Assembly: GCF_018991925.1 (NCBI RefSeq)
Contig: NW_024735503.1
Coordinates: 4,559,384-4,623,383, forward strand
Length of the DNA stretch: 64,000 nucleotides
Source: Homarus americanus
Taxonomy: Eukaryota > Arthropoda > Malacostraca > Decapoda > Nephropidae
Reading direction: 5' to 3'
Shown: positions 9,967 through 19,400 of the stretch, piece by piece
Numbering within the stretch: the stretch's first letter is position 1
Layout: every line of letters begins with the position of its first letter
Position numbers and translations under genes: made by a program
Notes under the pieces: model-generated
The model's input: the letters and a program-made list of their open reading frames with translations, nothing else
The model's database searches: none
Told to the model about the DNA's origin: nothing

Positions 9967-11911
9967 CAAAAGGCAGTTGGACAATTCTTGTTATAATATC
10001 AGTTAATGCTAATAATAAGCAAAGGTGTCTGTACTGTGACAACTAATATTACTACTTTACACTAGCTTAGAGAGGAGGTTAATATTAAGACCAATCTATA
10101 TTCATTACCAGTGACATAATTATTACACCAACTTGATCAACACTACAGAACCACATAAATGAAGACTTATTAATTGCTGATACTAACAAACATTTATGAC
10201 AAATCATTATGACGGTGCAACACACCAGAAGTGTTAAGGTCAGTTACTGATCAACATCACATCAAGGACAAGGCCTTCTCACTCGCCAACCTAACAGGTT
10301 CTCAAAAATGCTAAAGTGTATCATTAATAACGGTGAAATTTTTACCAAGCTCTGATTTTAAAATTAATAATAATTCAGAAATAAATTGATAATGATAAAC
10401 GAAAAAAAATCAAGTACAGTATTGGGGAGATAAAATAAATTTAATGTACAGGAGTTTAAACAAGTTTAAGGTAGTACACTTCCAAGGATCACAAGACTAA
10501 AACGAGATTCGACAAGGAGTACCACCGATTGGTTACAGTGCTCGCTTCCTGTCTTTTAGGGTCACTGGTTCGTCACTAGTCCGTGCATTGAGCACCCAGC
10601 TGTCAGCGGGTCCTGACTTTATTGTTGTTGTTGAAGTAAGGTCGTGTGCAATGTCAGCACATAATCTCTTCAGGTATCGAAGGCTGTGTATATACTGTAC
10701 TGTTGTGTGGTATATCCACAATGCCCCTAGTAGGACCTCATGGACGTGGGACCCATTCATACAGAAATGTAATAAAATGACATCAAGTTTAGTCATGGCT
10801 TAATATTGTGAAAAGGAACCAAAGAACTTAGACGTTCCATTCCTTCCTGATAATTATCTTCTAGTTTTCACTCCCCTATATGTAGGAACAGAGGTACCGA
10901 GTGTCATAAGCTGCATCCATGTATGGAGTAACAGAGTGGTAAGAGGGGTCGATGTTTAGGTCAGCAACTACTGCTCAGTCGCTCTTTAAGACAGGGTTGA
11001 CAGCATTCTACATACACACATGTACCATTTCTTAAGTTTGTTCTCTTTTTGATCACTGGATGATACAGAGAAGCTGCGTATTCTAACACTGACCTAATAC
11101 TGTACACTGCACACACAGTGTAAGTAATGTGTCACTTAATCTGAACTATTCACTGTAGATGAGAATTGTTGTAGCTGGCTTATTAGTTATGTAATGTCCA
11201 ATGAAGTGCTGGGTTGAGAAGTTCCTTCACCTAATCAACAGTAGGCAAAGGAGTATCGTCCAGGGCCTTTTAGTGGGCAAGGGAACATGAACCTCACAGT
11301 TCAGAAGGTCTGAGATCATATATTATAATCTGGTTTTCTCTTCAAGTTCAAAAATGCTTTTAAAATCATTGCGAAGTTTGAAAAGTTCTGGTGACATAAT
11401 CAATGATGAGAATTTACTTGAAGACCCGTTGATGGGTAAATCTAGCTGACACTCCACAAACAACGCAAGAGCCAGTGTGATACAACGTTTTGATACTTGA
11501 CTGTGATGATAACCTGGGAGGAACCTTTGATGTAGGAGAGTAACAATGGGTGACCTAACCTAGCAATGGGTGACATGCCAGCAAATATATTTCCAGGTGA
11601 GCAATAGTTTAGTCCACATACTGTACTAAAATGTACTTTCTTAAAGTGAGTGAGGCAAGTCTCACTGGTGAAGGGGGTAGAAGGCATTATATAGGTTTGT
11701 GTGTCCTATAGGCTTTACATTTTAATTAAAAAAATACCTTTGAATGCTAGTAACATCGTTGGATTTGATAGATTTAATTAATACACTCAAACACTCACAT
11801 ACCCCAAAACTGATATTTGACTTTATATGCAGCCACAATGGGGAGTTAATAACATATACCAAACACATTGTCGAGTGAACCACCCTGGATGGCAGGATAT
11901 ACTGAGCTTAC
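9967..11911. other. Unassigned sequence downstream of the GT92 exons
   Basis: Lies on the 3' side of the GT92 fragment, so it may hold an intron and further exons of that gene. I looked for the expected C-terminal GT92 motif (a HYR-like triplet) and found no convincing exon. A minus-strand ORF at 10533-10796 (87 codons) is unrecognised. Confidence 0.4.
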
Positions 11912-12126
11912 ATGTGGTACACAGAAGGACGTCGTGTGAGAAGATGCCCCTGACAGTATTCATGTCGAAGAGAGATTTGTATTTGCCCGGGAAAACTTTG
12001 AGATCCTGGACGAGCCTGCGAGTGTGTCTGAGAGACCACAGGTACTCTGGTAGCTTGGCTGACTCGCCCTGGGGTTGTAGGTCGTCATGGAAAAAGTTCC
12101 ATTGAAATTTGTAAGCTGGGGGCATC
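11912..12126 (-). CDS. GT92 (DUF23) glycosyltransferase, downstream exon
   Basis: Minus-strand exon of about 215 nt encoding PPAYKFQWNFFHDD near its start and later FPGKYKSLFDMNTV and VRGIFSHDVLLCTT. The K-S plus -SHD- arrangement matches the C-terminal half of glycosyltransferase family 92, enzymes that add sugars (for example galactose to fucose) to glycans in the Golgi. The exon ends at a GTAAGC donor (11906-11911, minus strand). It begins after AAAG|G at 12126-12127, an acceptor with a poor pyrimidine tract. One base before the first codon complements the two bases left over from the exon at 14365-14541, so the phases agree. The 2.2-kb intron contains Penelope-1. Substrate is unknown; the gene is incomplete in this window. 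Confidence 0.6.
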
Positions 12127-12289
12127 CTTTGCTTTTTTTTCGATGTTGTATGTCGTTCTCTAAAAGTAAATAATTGCAATAAATTAGTGAAAATCTCTTT
12201 GGAAATTAATGTGATTTTTTTTAAGAATAAACACAGTGAAGCAGCTGGTACTGTGAGCACACTGTACCCAAGAAAAACCTATTTTCATC

Positions 12290-12352
12290 ATCCGGTCACA
12301 GTCATAGGCTTGTGTGCCGTGGGTTCGAATCCTGGCGGGTTGAGGTGTTGAT
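12290..12352 (+). repeat. tRNA-derived SINE fragment (B-box)
   Basis: Contains a perfect pol III B-box-like GGTTCGAATCC with preceding tRNA-like sequence and ends in a block that runs into (AT)n. Probably a truncated SINE in the GT92 intron. A real tRNA is excluded because I cannot fold an acceptor stem. Confidence 0.4.
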
Positions 12353-12388
12353 TGTATGTAGAAGTCCGCGTGCTTTATTGGGCTAATG

Positions 12389-12450
<62 letters not shown>
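12389..12450. repeat. (AT)n microsatellite
   Basis: Borders the left, inverted part of Penelope-1. Confidence 0.97.
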
Positions 12451-12452
<2 letters not shown>

Positions 12453-12754
12453 TGTAGATCCACACTGAAAACGTGGATAAGATAAATCTTGATAAAATCA
12501 TACGGGAAAAGGGAAACAACGGAGCACCTTAGCTTTCGTCTTTATCCAAGACATCTTCAGAGGCAACTGGATTACATGGACAGAGAGAGGCTTAAATATA
12601 CACGGTGACCTTAAAAACATGAGGTCAGGTCATAATGAACGAACAAGGCACTGCTTTCAGATGCAGTTCTGATATTGTACTTATGTTGTTTGATTCTGAG
12701 CTGCAGTGGTTTTCCTGTCTGTCCTACATAATTACAATGTTACACTGTTATTGA
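12451..12754 (-). mobile_element. Penelope-1, inverted 5' segment
   Basis: Reverse-complement copy of the element's own end. 12630-12754 repeats in inverse the GIY-YIG coding sequence found at 13050-13165, and 12483-12600 repeats in inverse the 3' untranslated region found at 13500-13638. Head-to-head partial copies are typical of Penelope-like retroelements. The segment contains a second copy of the hammerhead-like motif (12526-12564). Confidence 0.75.
12526..12564 (-). ncRNA. Hammerhead-ribozyme-like motif in Penelope-1 inverted copy
   Basis: On the minus strand: stem I GCCU/AGGU, core CUGAAGA, stem II GUCUU/AAGAC with a GGAUA loop, GAAA, and a self-complementary AGCU that would serve as stem III in a dimer. 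It is the same as the motif at 13566-13604 except in the stem II loop. Confidence 0.55.
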
Positions 12755-13383
12755 CGATGAATTGAAACACATTCGTTCCATTGCACAGAAACTAGGGCAC
12801 CCTTCTGTGTTTGTTGATGGTTGTTTTAAAAGGGGCAAAAAAATCCTTTCATTCCTTTCAAACCAGGCAAATTCCAACACTTAAGAATATTTTGACACTG
12901 CCCTATCGTAATGAATTTGTCCCGTTAGTTCGGTCCCTCAAGCTACTAAATATTAATGTTGTTTTCAAGTATGACTCAACCATTACCAATATGTTAATAA
13001 GAAATAGCCCAAGTTTGAATGTAAATGGAAGTGTTTATTGTATTCCATGTAGCAAATGTAATTGTAATTATGTAGGACAGACAGGAAAAACACTGCAGCT
13101 CAGAATCAAACAACATAAGTATAATATCAGAACAGCATCTGAAAGCAGTGCCTTGTTCGTTCATGTTAGGAATAATAATCATCCCATTGCTTGGGAAAAA
13201 AGCTTTGAAGTATTTAAATCATCTTGTGTCACAGAAAGACTTCTGGTTGAAGCTAGTTTGATTAAGGAATTAAAATCAATAAACCTTAGTGATGGTCAGT
13301 TCAAAACTGATATGTTACATAAATTTATTTGTCAGTGGCCCAAGGTTAAAAATGCTTTGAAAACCTTTGATCTAGATGTATGA
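12755..13383 (+). CDS. Penelope-like element polyprotein, C-terminal part with GIY-YIG endonuclease
   Basis: The 3' part of a Penelope-like ORF. The stretch encoding DDELKHIRSIAQKLG (about 12762 on) belongs to the linker after the reverse transcriptase; one frame change near 12880 separates it from the rest. The 190-codon ORF 12811-13383 holds YCIPCSKCNCNYVGQTGKT, which contains the paired cysteines and the YVG of the GIY-YIG nuclease, followed by LRIKQHK and a conserved E-A-S-L-I-K-E segment. The nuclease nicks target DNA for insertion. The reverse transcriptase core is missing, so the copy is dead. The ORF ends at TGA 13381-13383. Confidence 0.85.
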
Positions 13384-13565
13384 TAGTTATTTAGTGGGTC
13401 CCTTATTTTTGACCTGACCTGACTAGTCACGTCACCCCCCTTCTCTTAAGCTCCTCTACGTGTGTGTTGGTGTGGGGATTAGTGGATGACATCATTATGA
13501 CCTGACCTCATGTTTTTAAGGTCACCCTGTATATTTAAGCCTCTCTCTGTCCATGTAATCCAGTT

Positions 13566-13604
13566 GCCTCTGAAGATGTCTTGAATAAAGACGAAAGCTA
13601 AGGT
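13566..13604 (+). ncRNA. Hammerhead-ribozyme-like motif in Penelope-1 3' UTR
   Basis: Stem I pairs 13566-13569 (GCCU) with 13601-13604 (AGGU). The core CUGAAGA is 13570-13576. Stem II pairs 13578-13582 (GUCUU) with 13588-13592 (AAGAC) around a 5-nt loop. GAAA is 13593-13596, and the palindromic AGCU (13596-13599) would form stem III between two copies. Predicted self-cleavage after A13600. Penelope-like elements are known to encode such ribozymes. One extra U at 13577, between the core and stem II, departs from the textbook form. Confidence 0.6.
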
Positions 13605-13638
13605 GCTCCGTTGTTTCCATTTTCCCGTGTGATTTTAT

Positions 13639-13726
<88 letters not shown>
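13639..13726. repeat. (AT)n microsatellite
   Basis: Borders the 3' end of Penelope-1, mirroring the array at 12389-12450. Confidence 0.97.
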
Positions 13727-13730
<4 letters not shown>

Positions 13731-14364
13731 TTGAAAATTATAAAGAAATTTAAAATGCTATGTATCATAATTTTTATGTTTTGTCCTGAAGGATTTCACA
13801 GGATCATTATTCATTAGTGATGAAATTGTGTGAAATAGTGGATAAGGAAAGAAGGAAGGTTGCTGACGAGATAAAAGGCTTTACATTATATTCTGTGAGG
13901 GGACTGGAAATTGAAATGAACTTCAATATAGAGATAAGGATTATAAGAAATGCAATGAAAGGACCATTTTATAAATGTTCTTGTTAGTTAAAGGTGTATC
14001 AATTCAAGGAGAAGTTGTTTTATTTGTAGCACAGTATTAATTGCTGATCTGTGAAGAGGCTGCAAAAGTTATGAGCCTCCGACCAAAATAAGGACATTGA
14101 CACAATAACAGACCAAGGCAGTTAGAATTAAATTTACATACAAAATCACAAGCTCGACATGTCGGTCAAGATAGATATTAGTTTTACAGCCAGTTATTTG
14201 TTGCATCTTGTTTTTGACCTTGTGAGTCCCCTACATAATATATTCACACTGTAGTTAAATTATAAAATTTGGAGAGACCATACGGTATGTGTGTTAACAA
14301 GTCATTAAAGTGATCCTTACATACCCGACAAGTTGTTTGTGTTGTGGTATGAAGTAGCACTTAC
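13727..14364. other. GT92 intron, 5' part
   Basis: Noncoding sequence next to the GTAAGT donor (14359-14364, minus strand). No repeat recognised. Confidence 0.45.
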
Positions 14365-14541
14365 TTTGTCAACAGTACATCGAGTAAATGGGTGAAGTTG
14401 TTGTACTTTGGTAAGATAGGGACCTCGTCAGGGTCAAAATGGGCGATGAAGCGATACTGGTGCATGTGTCTCAGGAGGCAGTCAGTGAAGTAGACGTTTT
14501 CTTGGGCAAACATTTGCTTCCACTGCACTAGAGTCCACAAC
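14365..14541 (-). CDS. GT92 (DUF23) glycosyltransferase, upstream exon
   Basis: Minus-strand exon of 177 nt encoding WKQMFAQENVYFTDCLLRHM and then YRFIAHFDPDEVPILP. The D-x-D-E-V motif with the upstream N/T-D-C-L-R signature is characteristic of family 92 glycosyltransferases, where the acidic motif coordinates the metal and nucleotide sugar. The exon follows a good acceptor (pyrimidine-rich tract ending CCCTCAG, 14542 on) and ends at a consensus donor, AAA|GTAAGT. It leaves two bases that are completed by the first base of the exon at 12126. No in-frame stop or frameshift is visible, so this can be a functional host gene. Earlier exons with the signal anchor are not in view. Confidence 0.72.
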
Positions 14542-15089
14542 CTGAGGGAGTCAGAAAGGAACATGTGTCGCCATCTTGTTCACACGAGCAGTTCACACAG
14601 ACAATGTACAAACTATCAGAGGAAACCACTCCTACCCCACCATTTGCTAGCACATCACATTCCCCACCATCAGGCACATAGAAGTTATGCCAGATAAACT
14701 TTGGCCTGCAGTTTCTTTCCTTTAGGTACTTTGATATAAACAGAGTGAACGTTAGTACTGTACTCTGGTTCAAAATGATAAGGCACACACCCGACCCTTG
14801 TGTACACCCAACAAATTACTACCTTACCTGTGTACACTTACCTGTATATTATCTCACCTTATCAGTGTACACTCATACCTTATTTTCATATTCTCATAAT
14901 CTCAGTGTATATACATACACACACACACACACAAATTTATATACTAATGCTCTTTACATACGTCAATGCCCCACCCACCTCTCTCTCCTTGTATACTGGC
15001 TGCATACACTTGTACATACACCCTTACTGCACACTCATGACATACAAATACCCAAACCATATTCACATGTACCCTAGCTGCATACATTG
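14542..15089. other. Unassigned sequence, possible GT92 intron
   Basis: C/T/A-biased sequence with a short (CA)n at about 14915-14933. ORFs at 14528-14788 (minus) and 14745-15114 (plus) resemble no protein I know and run over low-complexity sequence. Confidence 0.4.
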
Positions 15090-15262
15090 GTACCCTACAA
15101 AAGATAACATGTAGGAGACAACCTGCAATGGATCGTTGGGTCACATGGATAACACCCTTCACACATCTGAGTCAGGCTGGGGATCGAACCCAGGACACAA
15201 AAGTGAGAGATAAGCGTGTTACCACCTACCAACAACATCCCTGTCAACTCGGTTTTCTTCTC
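15090..15262 (-). mobile_element. tRNA-derived SINE
   Basis: Minus strand shows an A-box-like TGGTAGGTGGTAAC followed about 40 bases later by a B-box GGTTCGATCCC in a tRNA-like head, and a non-tRNA body toward 15090. It lacks an acceptor stem closing both ends, so it is a SINE and not a tRNA gene. Different family from the Ala-like SINE at 35509. Confidence 0.55.
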
Positions 15263-15917
15263 AGCGTGTGTGTGAGCAAGGCTGTGTGCGTGGACCACCT
15301 GTGATCTTTTTAAGATTACGGTGTTACACACTGGGAATTAAGGTGCAGGATTCTCACAGGGTGGTACTGAATATTAGGTGTTCTTCCTAGCACTATCACT
15401 TGGAGGATTACCTTAACCGATAGGTCAACAACTGCAAATATGTTGCCTGTATAACAAGTGAACTAACGTGTGGGTTGAGGAGTGTGGCGTGGGTAGGTGC
15501 CCGCTAGGCAAGGCCTATACCCTTGTGGTCACGCTCAGCCATGTGGTGAGGGTTTGTTACACAACCCCCCCCCCCCTCCCGTCCTCATAGTGTGCCAGGC
15601 TGGATAGCTCTTTTGAAACTAAAATTGACTTTGATACTGTATCTAACCAGAAAAACAGAGATACTATTAAGAACAAGTGTAGTGTAATAAAAGTGTTTAT
15701 AAACTGAGAATACTCCTGCTACCTTCCCACTGACACCACACTCCCTCCGCGGGAGGCCCGTTCACGGCCTCCCCTCACACAGCCAATACGCTGTAGATGC
15801 CAGTCTCCCTTGTCCTCTATGAGGGTTACGCCTCCCAACCACGGCTGACTTCCTGGGAGTGCCAAGCAGTCCTCAGCCCTCTGACGTAGGCATATAGGTC
15901 GGGTCCTGTAACTCCAC
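15263..15917. other. Unassigned; right part may be LINE 5' untranslated region
   Basis: No ORF of note. The G+C-richer segment from about 15715 to 15917 leads directly into the ATG of the LINE ORF1 and may be its 5' untranslated region and internal promoter. Confidence 0.35.
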
Positions 15918-16082
15918 CATGTCTGAGTTGACTGGAGACCCAGCTACTCGCTTTAACTCTCCTGATGCACTGAGTGAGCCAGGTGACTATGGTGTTGACC
16001 TTGACACCAACGAGAGGATGGCTTTCAACTAGTTCAGTCCAGGAACAAGCGGAAGGCCGGAAAGGCAGAAAAATTTAGAGAC
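15918..16082 (+). pseudogene. LINE ORF1 (Gag-like), part 1 of 3
   Basis: Begins ATG at 15918 (MSELTGDPATRFNSPDAL). A stop at about 16029 is bypassed by a frame change that gives QSRNKRKAGKAEKFRD. This last reading runs in frame across the target-site duplication GAGAC into 21902 onward, so the Gypsy element landed in an ORF1 that was still contiguous here. ORF1 proteins bind LINE RNA. The family (I/Jockey-like) is inferred from the C-terminal CCHC knuckles (see 23167-23278). Confidence 0.55.
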
Positions 16083-16409
16083 TGTTAGGTTCTGGATAAT
16101 AAGTTCAATATACAGGAGAGAACACAAACACCTGTATAGTTTTGTAGGTTCGGTTTACTGGATGAGAGATATGTACACAGAGGGAAGTAGCGCTCCCTAG
16201 CTTAGGTCCTGGTCAACTGCTATAGACGACGTATGGCAAGTGATACATTAGCAGCTTCCATACGTCGCCAGGCACATTAATTAAGCATGTGGGATATGGT
16301 AATAACATTGCCACACGCTGCTAGCTAGGCTGAATAAATAATACATAAATGGAGCACATACATAATATACATACATAATATATAATCCAGCATACATAAT
16401 ATACATACA
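16083..16409 (-). repeat. Gypsy-1 3' LTR
   Basis: 327 bp. On the minus strand it starts TGTATGTATATTATG and ends CCTAACA, so the ends are TG..CA. Includes an A+T-rich U3 start. Confidence 0.96.
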
Positions 16410-16422
16410 CCTCCCTCCCCCC
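16410..16422 (-). promoter_or_regulatory. Gypsy-1 polypurine tract
   Basis: Minus strand reads GGGGGAGGGAGG directly before the 3' LTR. This is the site that primes plus-strand DNA synthesis. Confidence 0.88.
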
Positions 16423-16429
16423 TATACGC

Positions 16430-19400
16430 TCATAGCAAAGTCTTGAGCGGACCTTTTCTTTTGGATCCGTTCTGAGCGTCGAGGACTTCATCACTGGGAA
16501 GGGTATGGGACTCAACACTGGTGGCGGGGCCAGCAGAAGGCATTGTTACGGGGCGGAGAAAACGGCGGTTCCTCCACCACACACGACCACTGGGTAACCG
16601 CACCTGGTAGTCCCGTGACCTACCGAGACCCATGACTACGCCTACTTTGTCCCAACGTAGGGAGGTCGGGTCCTGAACACGGACTTGGGTGCCGACACTC
16701 AACCTGGGGAGAGAACGGGCGTGGTCGTTGTAGCGGGCGACGACGTCCTGAGCACGTTCGGCGGCTCGGCGATCACAATCCTCTGTCTTGGCCTGCCACT
16801 CCTTGGAGAAGGATTGAGGGTGAGCAGGGACACAAGAACGAAGGGGGCGTCCATACAAAACCTGGGCAGGGGAGCGTCCGGTGTAGTTAGGTGTGTTGCG
16901 GAGTTCAAGAAGACCCCGGTCGAAGGCCTCGCAGTCAATGTTCCCAGAAGGGGCCACCTTAAGGATGAGGTGCTTCAGGGATTTGACAGCAGCCTCAGCG
17001 TGGCCGTTGGACTGCGGGTAATGGGGCGATGACAACACATGCCGGACTCCCCATCGGTCAAGGAACACAGCAAAGTCCCGGCTTGTGAACTGAGGCCCTC
17101 CGTCGGTTCGCAGGCGTACAGGAACGCCCACGTCACGGAAGTAGTGGCGGAACTTGCTGATGGTGGCGGCAGACGTCGTGTCATTACCGCACTTGATGAC
17201 AACCGGCCAACCAGAGAGACGGTCGACGATAACAAGGAAGGACTTTCCTGACACACAGAAAAAGTCGGCCGACACAGACTCAAAGGGGCGGGTGGGGTTG
17301 TCGTCACTCATGAAGGGTTCCTGCTGCTGGCTGGGTTGTAGTACTTGGCAGGGCTCACACGCACGGACAACATTGGAGATGTCGGAGTTGATGCCGGGCC
17401 AGAACACAGTCTGTCGTGCACGTCGTTTGGTGGCCTCAGCTCCACGGTGACTGTCGTGAAGGCGAGCCAAGGCGTGGGGACGTGATGCAGCAGGGACAAC
17501 TACACGTGCTCCGTACAGAACAAGGTCTCCGTCGCAGTAGAGTTCATCGCGGAGTTTCCAATACGGGAGCAGGGTGTTGTGAAGATCGTAGCGGTTGCTA
17601 GGAAATCCATTCCTCACACACTCGACAAGTCGGACGTAGGAAGGGTCATCTCGGGCCGCTGTTCGAAGGTCCTCCATTGCCTTGTCGTCATCTGGTGACA
17701 GGTCCGAACGAAGGGATTGGACGGCATGGAGAGTGACCACAGTCCTGACGGAAAGAGCGAGGTCGGCGTCGAGCACATGGTCTTCTGGAGTAGGGCGGCT
17801 GACAGGAGAGCGGGATAAGGCATCAGGGATGCAGAGCTCCTTACCAGCACGCCACACTGCTGTGAAGATGTACGCCGAGAGCTTCTCTTTCAGACGCTGG
17901 AGGCGAGGGTTCTCAACGGCGTTCAGCGTGTAGTGGTTGAGGATCGGGACAAGCGGGCGATGGTCGGTCACTAGGTGAAAGTGTTGCAGGCCTATGAGGT
18001 AAAACCTGCACTTGGACATCGCCCAAACCACAGCCAACAGCTCCAACTCAATAGTGGCGTAGCGCGTCTCAGTGTCAGAGAGGAAACGCGAGCCACACTG
18101 GACGAGCCGGAACTGCCCTCCACCATGATCCTGCAGTAGGGCGTATCCCACGCCATACAAGCGTGAGGCATCTGTCTGCAGAACTGTCGGCAAGGCTGGG
18201 TCAAACGTGGCGAGGACGGGTGGACGAGACAGGGCCTGTTTCATTTGCTGGAAGGCCTTGTCGTGGTCGGGGGTCCACAGGAATGTCCTCTTGGGGTTCA
18301 TCAGGGGGCGAAGTGGTTGAGCAGCTGCGGAGATGTCCGACGAAAACTCTGCTAACTGGTTGACGAGACCGATGAAGGACCTCAAGTCGGTCAGGTTAGC
18401 AGGGGTGGGAAAATCAGTGATGGCGCGGACCTTTTCCGGGTCAGCTGCGATACCATTCCCTGAGAGGGTGTACCCACAAAAGTCAACTGAAGAGCTGGCC
18501 AGAACAAACTTGTCGGCATTTAGGGTAATGCAGTGCTTCCGGCACCTGTTGAGTACCTCGTAGATACGGCAGAGGTGATCCATATAATCCTCGTCGTACA
18601 TGAGTATGTCGTCGACCACTTTCACGCAGTTTGCCAGACCTTGTAGAGCCATATCACCTCGAAGACAGAAAGCGTCTCCTGTAGCGGCGAATCCCATGGG
18701 GCCACGACAATAACTGTAACGTCCATGCGGGGTGATGAAAGTTGTGAGTGGTCGGTCTTCTTCGGCAAGCTCTATCTGCCAGTATCCACACAGGGCGTCC
18801 ATCGTCGTGAAGAAGCGCGCCTTCGGGTTCACACTGCGTATAGCTGCAAAGGGCGTGGGAGAAGGGTGCGCAGGACGAGACACCTGGCTGTTGAGCTTGG
18901 AGAGGTCAGTGGTGATCCGAACACCACCTCTAGGTTTTGCGACGACAACCATAGGGTGACACCATGGAGACGGGTCATCGCCGGTTGGTGCAATAATTTC
19001 TTGGGCGACCATGGAGTCCAGCTCGTTTTTGACCGCCTCGCGGAAGGCCAGGGGAACCAGTCGAGGGGTGTAAATAGCGAAGGGCTTCGCGTCGTCCCTC
19101 AGGTGGATCCTCATGGGGGGACCTGCCATCTTCTTGAGAGGCTTGGATTCCAGAGCGGACTTGGTCACCAGAACGTCGCTGAATTCCTTCAGGAAGTACT
19201 TCCGAGCATCCGAAGGAGAGGTGTCACTGGCAAGAGGCAGGGGTAGGGCGGCAGCAGGGTCGTTGCTGCTCCCTTTTTGCACCCTGTTGGCGTGTTTTAC
19301 CTCAAGAATAGGTTTGGGGAAGTCCTGGGAGATGATGGCCAACTCTTGACAATGTCTGTAGGACAGCAAAGGAGTCGGGACACCGTTATGCACATCAATC

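Larger units (their letters stand above)
12755..13638 (+). mobile_element. Penelope-like retroelement (Penelope-1), 5'-truncated
   Basis: Carries the end of the reverse transcriptase linker and a complete GIY-YIG domain, then a 3' untranslated region with a hammerhead-like motif, and ends in (AT)n at 13639. Head-to-head with the inverted segment on its left. It sits in the intron of the GT92 gene, on the strand opposite to the gene. Confidence 0.85.

Noticed and set aside
9709..10046. Overlapping Thr/His-rich and Cys/Val-rich ORFs in several frames, like antifreeze or cuticle repeats
   Set aside because: All frames are open because the 19-bp repeat lacks stop-forming triplets; no domain outside the repeat.
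10533..10796. Further GT92 exon on the minus strand
   Set aside because: Lies in the expected direction, but the peptide has no GT92 C-terminal motif and no clear splice sites.
18725..19246. 173-codon plus-strand ORF, and other plus-strand ORFs within 16.6-20.1 kb
   Set aside because: Antisense shadows of the Gypsy-1 gag-pol frame.
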